A stretch of 12,118 nt of DNA from CAYUYH01 sp964449175 (lineage in GTDB: Bacteria; Planctomycetota; Phycisphaerae; SM23-33). The position numbers were made by a program, and so were the translations under genes. Position 1 is the stretch's first letter; each line of letters opens with the position of its first letter. The stretch lies in NCBI GenBank assembly GCA_964449175.1, contig CAYUYH010000065.1:1-12118 (forward strand). Direction: 5' to 3'. Positions 5,613 to 12,118 of the stretch are shown here, in pieces. Under the pieces are notes generated by a model. That model saw only the letters and a program-made list of their open reading frames with translations, was not told the origin of the DNA and did no database searches.

Positions 5613-6806
5613 CTACTTGGCCTTTGGGGCCGGCGGGGGTTGCTGCGTGGGCGACCAGCTTGTCTGAAGGCCTAGGTGCTGCATCTCGTCGATGAAGCTC
5701 TGGACGTTGTCGGCCCACTTCTCAGCCTCCAGGGCTGCGACCTTCTCGTCGCGGACAAGCTGGGCGAGGCACCGCTCCATCGTGATCATCCGCTCCTCGG
5801 TGACGTCCTTGCCGCGGGTCTGGAGGAACGTGTACACCTGCTCCATCTTGCGCGTGCGGATGAGGTTGCTGACGGCGTAGCTGTTGTTGAGGATCTCCAT
5901 CGCGACGACGCGGCCCTTGGCGTCGGCCCGCGGGATGAGCTTCTGGCAGACCACGTACGCCAGGCCGAGCGACAGTTGGCTGGCAACCTCGTCCTGCTGG
6001 CCGGGCGGGAACATGTCCAGCACGCGGGTGATCGTGCCGCGGGCGTCGCGCGTGTGCAGCGTGGAGAAGACAAGGTGGCCGGTCTCGGCGGCGGTCAGCG
6101 TCCAGGAGGCCGACTCGCGATCCCGCATCTCGCCGACGAAGATGACGTCGGGGTCCTCTCGCAGGCAGTCGCGCAGCCCGCGCTCGAAGCTGGGCACGTC
6201 GCGCCCGACCTCGCGCTGCGAGATAATCGCCTGTCGGCTGTGCAGGCGATACTCGATGGGGTCTTCCAGCGTGATGATGCGGCAGGCGCGGGTCTCGGCG
6301 ATGCGGCCGATCAGCGAGGCGATGGTCGTGCTCTTGCCCGCGCCCGTGATGCCGGTCAGCAGCACCAGCCCCTGCTGCCGCTTGATGATGTCGCGCCAGA
6401 CCTGGTTGGGGAAGCCGATGTCCTCCACCGCCGGCACGGTCGCCTCCAGCGCGCGGATCGCGACGGCTGGGCCCTCGGACTCGTGGAAGCAGTTCACGCG
6501 GAACTGCATCTTCTCGGTCATGATCGAGCGGTCGATCGAGCCGTGCTGGTTGTATCGCTCGACCTCGGCCTCGTTCAGCAGCGCGGCGACGAAATGCTCG
6601 ACGGCGGCCTTGTCCAGCGACAGGCCCTTGAGCTTCTGAAGGTCGCCGTCCACGCGATACACCGGCGGGCAGCCGACCTTCAGGTGCAGGTCGCTGACGC
6701 GCATCGAGCCCTGCCGCTCGAAGTAGTCCAGCAGGTCCTTGAGGGACAGCTTCTTGTCGGCCTTGTGGTGGTAGACCTTGGCCTCCATTGGATTGTCAGT
6801 TGCCAT
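5613..6806 (-). CDS. PilT-family type IV pilus ATPase
   Basis: PilT-type hexameric ATPases drive pilus retraction at the inner membrane. The 397-aa product has the PilT order: an N-terminal PAS-like domain with SDLHLKVGCPPVYRVDGDLQKL (38-59), Walker A GITGAGKST (152-160), Asp box ITLEDPIEY (178-186), Walker B VIFVGEMRDRES (221-232), His box GHLVFSTLHT (243-252) and a C-terminal AVSNLIRTRKMEQVYTFLQ (311-329) matching the PilT AIRNLIRE region. The C-terminus then diverges, ending in a long helical part and a Gln/Pro-rich tail (SPTQQPPPAPKAK). PilU or another GspE/PilT-like motor is possible. The ATG at 6806 has GGAG 5 nt upstream and lies 11 nt inside the zinc-ribbon gene, which implies translational coupling. 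It converges on ilvD with 44 nt between stops; no clear terminator is visible there. Confidence 0.9.
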   Translation of the reverse strand: MATDNPMEAKVYHHKADKKLSLKDLLDYFERQGSMRVSDLHLKVGCPPVYRVDGDLQKLKGLSLDKAAVEHFVAALLNEAEVERYNQHGSIDRSIMTEKMQFRVNCFHESEGPAVAIRALEATVPAVEDIGFPNQVWRDIIKRQQGLVLLTGITGAGKSTTIASLIGRIAETRACRIITLEDPIEYRLHSRQAIISQREVGRDVPSFERGLRDCLREDPDVIFVGEMRDRESASWTLTAAETGHLVFSTLHTRDARGTITRVLDMFPPGQQDEVASQLSLGLAYVVCQKLIPRADAKGRVVAMEILNNSYAVSNLIRTRKMEQVYTFLQTRGKDVTEERMITMERCLAQLVRDEKVAALEAEKWADNVQSFIDEMQHLGLQTSWSPTQQPPPAPKAK

Positions 6807-7242
6807 GGCGACTCCATATCCGTCTTCGGCGTCTGCGCGGCCGGGCGGACGGCGACTGCGGATCGCGCGGGGGCGACGTGATGAGGCTGTAGCATCCTTC
6901 GCAGACCCGCCGGCCCGTGGGAAGGTGATAGACCTTGTCGAATGGCTTCTCGCAGATGTCGCACAGCCCCCTGCCGGACGGCGGCAGCGGTCGACCGTCG
7001 GGACCTTTGGCGATTCTGTCGGCCTCGATGCGGGCGCGGCGGACCTTGGTCTCCCAGATGAAGCACTTGACCATCGTCCAGGCTACCAGGATCAGCACGG
7101 CCATGACCAGGCCGACGACCAGTGCCCCGATGACCAGGTACAGGTTCAAGCCGAACGTCCTGATGTCGACCTGACCGAGTAAGAGACGAGCCGCGGCCTT
7201 GCTTGCCGGCGTGATCACAAGTTGGCTGGCAATTCCGCCCAC
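6796..7242 (-). CDS. Single-pass membrane protein with a C-terminal four-cysteine zinc-ribbon motif
   Basis: This 148-aa protein of unknown family has one strong transmembrane helix at about 32-58 (FGLNLYLVIGALVVGLVMAVLI...), then a basic helix (KVRRARIEADRIAKG). A treble-clef/zinc-ribbon-like unit follows at 94-117 with spacing C-x2-C-x16-C-x2-C (CDICEKPFDKVYHLPTGRRVC..C). The end is a very basic Arg-rich tail (135-141), which by the positive-inside rule places the zinc domain in the cytoplasm. The start is a GTG at 7242 with GGAG 7 nt upstream. The stop overlaps the PilT-like gene by 11 nt. A structural role or an adaptor for the ATPase at the membrane would fit the context, but this is inference; the zinc ligands and membrane helix are what the sequence shows. 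Confidence 0.82.
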   Translation of the reverse strand: MGGIASQLVITPASKAAARLLLGQVDIRTFGLNLYLVIGALVVGLVMAVLILVAWTMVKCFIWETKVRRARIEADRIAKGPDGRPLPPSGRGLCDICEKPFDKVYHLPTGRRVCEGCYSLITSPPRDPQSPSARPRRRRRRIWSRHGN

Positions 7243-7293
7243 CTAGCAGCTCCGCATCCCCCACCGACCCGCGTCGCAGGCTTGCATACCAGT

Positions 7294-7322
7294 AGGATAC
7301 CGCCGGCGGCGTGCGACTGCAA
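7294..7322 (-). promoter_or_regulatory. Candidate promoter for the zinc-ribbon/PilT unit
   Basis: On the minus strand TTGCAG (7322-7317), a 17-nt spacer, then TATCCT (7299-7294). The -35 matches three and the -10 four of six consensus bases. The spacer contains a perfect 10-bp palindrome, CCGCCGGCGG (7300-7309), which could be an operator. The predicted 5' UTR is about 45 nt. Confidence 0.35.
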
Positions 7323-7363
7323 TAGGGCGCAATGAAGCGCGGCGGGGTTCCCCGGCTTGGCGC

Positions 7364-7405
7364 GGGGGGGGGCGCCCGCCCCCCCCCGGGCGGGGCCCCC
7401 CCCCC
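7364..7405. repeat. G/C homopolymer tract, probably artefactual
   Basis: Runs of G9 (7364-7372), C9 (7379-7387) and C10 (7396-7405) with only short GC interruptions. The G9 and C9 runs are complementary and would fold on themselves. It lies next to the terminator hairpin at 7422-7450 and contains nothing that looks coding. Confidence 0.8.
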
Positions 7406-7411
7406 GGCCCC

Positions 7412-7450
7412 AAAAATAAAAGCGGGGGGGGGGGCCGCCCCCCCCCCCGC
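7412..7450 (-). terminator. Rho-independent terminator of serA, built on an 11-G/11-C hairpin
   Basis: A perfect 13-bp inverted repeat (7422-7434 against 7438-7450; each arm is GC plus an 11-base homopolymer) has a 3-nt loop. On the minus strand it is followed at once by TTTTATTTTT (7421-7412). It lies 37 nt past the serA stop, exactly where a terminator is expected. The architecture is convincing; the literal length of the homopolymers is not. Confidence 0.7.
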
Positions 7451-7486
7451 GATTGGCTACGCCGAATTGTGCAAGTCCGGCCTGCC

Positions 7487-9103
7487 CTACTCTTCCCGCT
7501 CTTCGGGCGGCAGCATCGGCAGGTTTATGTAGTGGGCCGCCTGGACGAGGTCCAGAGAGTTGATCTGGTCCATCACGCCCTTGCACGGCGCCTGGTCGAG
7601 GTTGATGCCCACGACGGCCAGGCCGGACTTCTTCTTCCGCGAGAACGTCATGTCGGCGATGTTGATGTCGTTGTCGCCGAAGATCGTTCCGTACCTGCCA
7701 ACCACGCCGGGACGGTCCTCGTTGAAGATGATGACCACGTGTCCCTCCGGCTGGAGCTCCATGCGGAAGCCGTCGATGGAGATTACCCGCGGGAAGCGGT
7801 TGCCGAAGATCGTGCCGACGGCCGATCGCTTCTCGTTGCCGGCGTGCACGGTCACCTCCAGCAGGTTGGAGAACTCACGCACCTTGGCCGAGGTGATCTG
7901 CTGGACGTCGATGCCCCGGTCCTTTGCCAGCACCGGCGCGTTTATCACGTTGACCTGCTGCTCCATGTGCGGGGCGAGCAGCCCGACCAGCAGGTGGGCG
8001 GTGACGGGCGTGACGTTCATGTCGCCGATGGCCCCGCGGTAGAGCACCTCGACCTTCGTCAGCCCACCGGTGGTGATGTTGGCCAGGATCGTGCCCAGCC
8101 GCATCGCCAGCTCGGCGAACGGGCGCAGCATCGCGGGCAGCGCCTTGTCGAAGCCGGGCGCGTTGATCGCGTTGCGCACCTCGCCGCCGCGCAGTGCCTC
8201 TACGAGTTGCTCGGCCGCCTCCAGGGCGACTTGCTCCTGGGCCTCCTCGGTGGAGGCGCCCAGGTGCGGCACGGCCAGGACATTGGGGTGCTGGATGAGG
8301 GCCTTCTCGGCCTCGCTCGTCGGCGGCTCGGCCGTGTAGACGTCCAGCGCGGCGCCGGCGACCTTGCCGTCGTTCAGCGCGTCCAGCAGCGCCTGCGGGT
8401 CGATGATCCCGCCGCGCGCGGCGTTGACCAGCCGGCACGACGGCTTCATCGCCGCGAATTGCTCGGCGCCGATCATGCCGAGCGTCTCGGGGCTCTTGGG
8501 CGTGTGGACCGTTATGTAGTCCGCCCGCTTGCACAGCTCGGTCAGGTCCTTAACGATCTCCACCGACTCGTCGCTGCTGCCGGCGAAGAACGGATCGTAG
8601 CCCAGGACCCTCATCTCCATGGCCGCAGCCCGCTTGGCAACGGCCTTGCCGATACGGCCCATGCCGACGACGCCGAGGGTCTTGCCCGCAAGCTGCGTGC
8701 CCTGGAACTTCTTGCGGTCCCACGCCCCGCTCAGCAGCGAGGCGTTGGCCGGCGATATCTTCCGGGACAGCGCGAGCATCAGCGCCAGCGCCAGCTCGGC
8801 CGTGCTCAGCGTGTTGCCGCCGGGCGTGTTCATCACGATGATGCCCTTGGATGTGGCGACGGGCACGTCCACGTTGTCCACGCCGACGCCCGCGCGGGCG
8901 ATGCATCTCAGCTTGCCGGGGTTGGCCAGCACGTCGGCCGTCACCTTCACGCCCGAGCGGATGATCATCCCGTCGAACCCGCCGACGACCTTGGCCAGCT
9001 CTTCCGGCGGCAGGCCGGGGGAAACCTCTATCTCCACGTCGTTTTGGCTCTTCAGCCAGTCCAGGCCGACGTTGCTCAGCTTGTCCGCTATCAGCACTTT
9101 CAT
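7487..9103 (-). CDS. serA: D-3-phosphoglycerate dehydrogenase SerA with C-terminal ACT domain
   Basis: SerA oxidises 3-phosphoglycerate to 3-phosphohydroxypyruvate with NAD+, the first step of serine synthesis. The 538-aa product is the long type. It has a substrate-binding domain (1-100 and about 285-315), an NAD-binding Rossmann domain (about 100-285, GMGRIG at 147-152), an intervening domain (about 320-450) and a C-terminal ACT domain (455-527, HVVIIFNEDRPGVVGRYGTIF). The catalytic triad is present: Arg230 (NAARGG), Glu259 (TAEPP) and His280 (PHLGAST). ACT domains commonly bind serine for feedback control, which is likely here but not shown. AAAGGAGG lies 6 nt before the ATG and overlaps the stop codon of the aminotransferase gene. 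With only 12 nt between the genes, the two are surely one transcript. Confidence 0.96.
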   Translation of the reverse strand: MKVLIADKLSNVGLDWLKSQNDVEIEVSPGLPPEELAKVVGGFDGMIIRSGVKVTADVLANPGKLRCIARAGVGVDNVDVPVATSKGIIVMNTPGGNTLSTAELALALMLALSRKISPANASLLSGAWDRKKFQGTQLAGKTLGVVGMGRIGKAVAKRAAAMEMRVLGYDPFFAGSSDESVEIVKDLTELCKRADYITVHTPKSPETLGMIGAEQFAAMKPSCRLVNAARGGIIDPQALLDALNDGKVAGAALDVYTAEPPTSEAEKALIQHPNVLAVPHLGASTEEAQEQVALEAAEQLVEALRGGEVRNAINAPGFDKALPAMLRPFAELAMRLGTILANITTGGLTKVEVLYRGAIGDMNVTPVTAHLLVGLLAPHMEQQVNVINAPVLAKDRGIDVQQITSAKVREFSNLLEVTVHAGNEKRSAVGTIFGNRFPRVISIDGFRMELQPEGHVVIIFNEDRPGVVGRYGTIFGDNDINIADMTFSRKKKSGLAVVGINLDQAPCKGVMDQINSLDLVQAAHYINLPMLPPEEREE

Positions 9104-9115
9104 GGTCGGCCTCCT

Positions 9116-10255
9116 TTAGTTCCAGTCCTTCAGGACCTTGGCAGCGGCTGCGACGCCGGCGCCGATATCCACCTTCACGCCGCACTCGGCCAGCGAATAC
9201 TCCATCGCGGCGATCAGGCCGATCGTATCCATCGGGTCGGTGTAGCCCATGTGAGAGATGCGGCAGAGCTTGCCCGCCATCGCCTCTTGGCCGCCGGCGA
9301 TGGAGCAGCCGTACTTGTCCCGCAGCAGCTTGTTGCGGAATGTCTTGTCGTCCACGCCGGCCGGGTACAGCAGGCCCGTCACCGAGTCGCTGGGCTGCCG
9401 GCTGAACACCTTCATGCCCATGGCCTTGGCCGCCTCGCGCGTGGCCTTGGCGAGCATGGCCGAGCGGGCCCAGATCTTCTCGATGCCGATGGCGTGGATC
9501 ATATCCAGCGCCACGGCCAGGCCGCGAATCAGCGAGACCGCCGGCGTGTACGGGGTGTCGTTGTTGGCCACGGATTTCCGATAGGCCCTCAGGTTCAGGT
9601 AGAACGTCGGGGGGTTGATCTTGTCGATCTTGGCCCAGGCCTTCTCGCTGACCGAGACGAACGCCAGCCCCGGCGGCAGCATGAACGCCTTCTGGCTGCC
9701 GGCGCCGATGATGTCCACCTTCCATTCATCCTGCTTCAGCGGCAGCGCGCCGGCTGAGGTGATGCAGTCGGCGATCAGTATCGCGTCGGTCGCGGCGACG
9801 ACCTCGCCGAGGGCCTGAAGGTCGGCCATGGTCGCCGTGGACGTCTCGCTATGGACGACGATGACGGCGCCGTAGCCGCCGCCGGCGAGCTTGTCCTTCA
9901 CCATCGCCGGACTCAGGGCCGTGCCCCACTCCAGCTTCACTTCGTCCACGTCCAGGCCGTAAATCTTGCTGACCTTCACCCATCGCTCGCCGAACTTGCC
10001 GCCGTCGGCGACGAGCACCTTCTTGTCGCGCGGGACGGCGCAGCCGATGGCCGCCTCCATCCCGGCCGTGCCCGAGCCGGCGATTGTCAGCACGTCGTTG
10101 CCGGTGAACAGCAACTTCTTGAGGCCCTCGTTGACCTTGCCGAACATCTGCTTGAACCGGTCGGTGCGGTGGTGAAAGATCGGCTTGGCCATCTCATTCA
10201 ATACTTCCGGCGGAACGTCCGTCGGACCAGGCGTAAAGAGACGCTGCTTGATCAT
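9116..10255 (-). CDS. Class V PLP-dependent aminotransferase (alanine/serine-glyoxylate or phosphoserine type)
   Basis: This 379-aa fold-type I enzyme begins MIKQRLFTPGPTDVPPEVL, the typical opening of the alanine-glyoxylate/serine-pyruvate aminotransferase family. Landmarks are the cofactor-binding loop GSGTAGMEAAI (61-70), VHSETSTATMADL (134-146), the Asp region ILIADCITSAGALPL (159-173) and the PLP Schiff-base lysine, Lys189, in GAGSQKAFMLPPG. It lies directly upstream of serA in one operon. No standard SerC is visible in this window, so a phosphoserine aminotransferase role, as reported for some archaeal and bacterial class V enzymes, is a reasonable inference; serine-glyoxylate or alanine-glyoxylate activity cannot be excluded. 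The ATG at 10255 has GGAG 7 nt upstream, inside a small inverted repeat (TGGGAG/CTCCCA). The frame stays open upstream but carries no homology. Confidence 0.93.
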   Translation of the reverse strand: MIKQRLFTPGPTDVPPEVLNEMAKPIFHHRTDRFKQMFGKVNEGLKKLLFTGNDVLTIAGSGTAGMEAAIGCAVPRDKKVLVADGGKFGERWVKVSKIYGLDVDEVKLEWGTALSPAMVKDKLAGGGYGAVIVVHSETSTATMADLQALGEVVAATDAILIADCITSAGALPLKQDEWKVDIIGAGSQKAFMLPPGLAFVSVSEKAWAKIDKINPPTFYLNLRAYRKSVANNDTPYTPAVSLIRGLAVALDMIHAIGIEKIWARSAMLAKATREAAKAMGMKVFSRQPSDSVTGLLYPAGVDDKTFRNKLLRDKYGCSIAGGQEAMAGKLCRISHMGYTDPMDTIGLIAAMEYSLAECGVKVDIGAGVAAAAKVLKDWN

Positions 10256-10401
10256 GGGAGGTCTCCCAGGAAAAAGTGGTATAGCGACGGGTCCAAGCCA
10301 GCAGAGCCGCAGCCCCTTGCTACGGTTGCCTCCCGGCGCGGTATTCTCTTGTTTCAGGGCTTGCTCAGCCCATCTCTTCCCCTTGGCTGGAAAGCGCCTG
10401 A
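10256..10401 (-). promoter_or_regulatory. Long structured 5' leader of the aminotransferase-serA operon
   Basis: Between the predicted transcription start (about 10401) and the ATG at 10255 lie about 145 nt without a gene. Visible structure on the minus strand includes a 7-bp stem CCGTAGC/GCTGCGG with loop AAGGG (10325-10307, one G-U pair) and a 5-bp stem GGGCT/AGCCC (near 10371-10357). Near the start a TGGGAG/CTCCCA pair covers the Shine-Dalgarno. It matches no riboswitch consensus that I can recall. It may be a cis-acting RNA or simply a long leader. Confidence 0.4.
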
Positions 10402-10408
10402 TTGGATC

Positions 10409-10437
10409 ATCATAAGCGGGACTTGCGGACTCGTCAA
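10409..10437 (-). promoter_or_regulatory. Strong sigma70-type promoter for aminotransferase-serA
   Basis: On the minus strand TTGACG (10437-10432), a 17-nt spacer, then TATGAT (10414-10409). Five of six bases match consensus in each box, with ideal spacing. The -35 box begins 3 nt after the mtnA stop codon, so the promoter fills the start of the intergenic region. Confidence 0.7.
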
Positions 10438-10440
10438 CAT

Positions 10441-11539
<1,099 letters not shown>

Positions 11540-11547
<8 letters not shown>

Positions 11548-12118
11548 CTCGTCCGATGGCCTGGGCGATGCGCTTGAGCGACGGCATCAGGCCGCCCAGG
11601 GCAGCCGGCGTGATCGACTGCGCCCCGTCGGACAGCGCGTGCTCGGGGTCGATGTGCGCCTCGACCAGCAGCCCGTCTGCCCCCGCGGCCACCGCCGCGC
11701 GGCACATGGCCGGCACGAGATGCGCGTGGCCCGTGCCGTGCGACGGGTCCACCAGCACCGGCAGGTGCGTCTTGTCGTTCAGCTCCGCGACCGACGCCAG
11801 CGGCAGCGTGTTGCGGACGTAGTCCTCGAACGTGCGGATGCCCCGCTCGCACAGGATCACCTGCTCGTTGCCGGAGTTGATGACGTACTCGGCCGCCAGC
11901 AGCCACTCCTCCAGCGTCGCGCTCATGCCGCGCTTCAGCAGCACGGGCTTGCCGGCCTTGCCGACGGCCTCCAGCAGCGGGTAGTGCTGCATGTTGCGGG
12001 CGCCGATCTGGAGCACGTCGGCGTACTCGGCCACAGGCTCCAGCGACTCCAGGCCGGTTACTTCCGTAACTACCGCCAGGCCGGTCTTGTCGCGCGCCTC
12101 GGCCCGCAGCTTCAGGCC
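11540..12118 (-). CDS. aroF: 3-deoxy-7-phosphoheptulonate (DAHP) synthase, type I-beta, C-terminal part (5' end outside window)
   Basis: DAHP synthase condenses phosphoenolpyruvate with erythrose-4-phosphate, the first step to chorismate and the aromatic amino acids. The window holds the last 192 codons; the frame is continuous from the window edge. Motifs are those of the Bacillus AroA-like (I-beta) group: TGLAVVTEVT, ADVLQIGARNMQHYPLLEAVG, GKPVLLKRGMSATLEEWLLAAEYV, QVILCERGIRTFEDYVRNTLPL, LPVLVDPSHGTGHAHLV and a metal-binding ADGLLVEAHIDPEHALSDGAQS. The protein ends a few residues after the TIM barrel, so no regulatory domain is fused at the C-terminus; an N-terminal ferredoxin-like domain, common in this group, would lie outside the window. 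The gene symbol follows common usage for this subfamily (also aroG or aroA in Bacillus). It overlaps mtnA by 8 nt. Confidence 0.95.

Noticed and set aside
7215..7586. Small open frames crossing the G/C homopolymer region (both strands)
   Set aside because: They exist only because the homopolymers lack stop codons; translations are Gly/Pro runs, and the sequence there is itself doubtful.
7469..9757. 762-codon open frame on the plus strand opposite serA and the aminotransferase gene
   Set aside because: It is antisense to two clearly recognised enzymes and its translation is Arg/His/Asp/Gly-rich without domains, as expected from high GC3 codons read in reverse.
10335..10350. T-box-like element (TACCGCG within AAGAGAATACCGCG) in the aminotransferase leader
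   Set aside because: The tRNA-binding TGG bulge is missing, the leader is shorter than usual T-boxes, and no specifier stem or antiterminator is evident.

Overview
The window is GC-rich bacterial chromosome, almost fully coding, with long spurious antisense reading frames of the kind high GC3 produces. It carries housekeeping biosynthesis genes and no sign of phage, IS elements, CRISPR, tRNA or rRNA. A lipoprotein plus membrane-anchored TPR pair, Ala-Thr-Gln-Pro repeats at a protein C-terminus, an orphan corrinoid protein and a PilT-type ATPase together suggest a Planctomycetota (Phycisphaerae-like) bacterium. That placement is inference from protein style; no marker gene in the window proves it.

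Layout. Left part (1-2922, minus strand): the start of an RluA-family pseudouridine synthase, a conserved-looking protein of unknown function, an orphan MtbC/MtmC-like corrinoid protein, then a two-gene unit made of a lipoprotein and a membrane-anchored TPR-like protein ending at a probable terminator. A 398-nt divergent intergenic region (2923-3320) with a cluster of palindromes separates this from a short plus-strand operon: a small DUF1330-like protein followed by ilvD (dihydroxy-acid dehydratase). Convergent to ilvD is a minus-strand pair: a membrane protein with a four-cysteine zinc-ribbon motif, overlapping by 11 nt with a PilT-type ATPase.

Right part (7487-12118, minus strand): aroF-type DAHP synthase (5' end outside the window), mtnA (overlapping it by 8 nt), a class V aminotransferase and serA. 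A near-consensus promoter (TTGACG-17-TATGAT) lies immediately after the mtnA stop codon, so aminotransferase-serA can be transcribed as its own unit from a roughly 145-nt structured leader. serA plus the aminotransferase would give the first two steps from 3-phosphoglycerate toward serine. aroF (aromatics), ilvD (branched-chain) and mtnA (methylthioadenosine salvage) complete an amino-acid metabolism theme.

The most unusual DNA is at 7361-7451: runs of 9 to 11 G or C that form a perfect 13-bp inverted repeat followed on the minus strand by a T-rich tract. It is positioned as the serA terminator, but the homopolymers look like a sequencing or assembly artefact built on that hairpin. No clearly novel multi-gene system was found. 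The best leads are the zinc-ribbon/PilT pair, the structured serA-operon leader and the palindrome cluster upstream of the ilvD operon.
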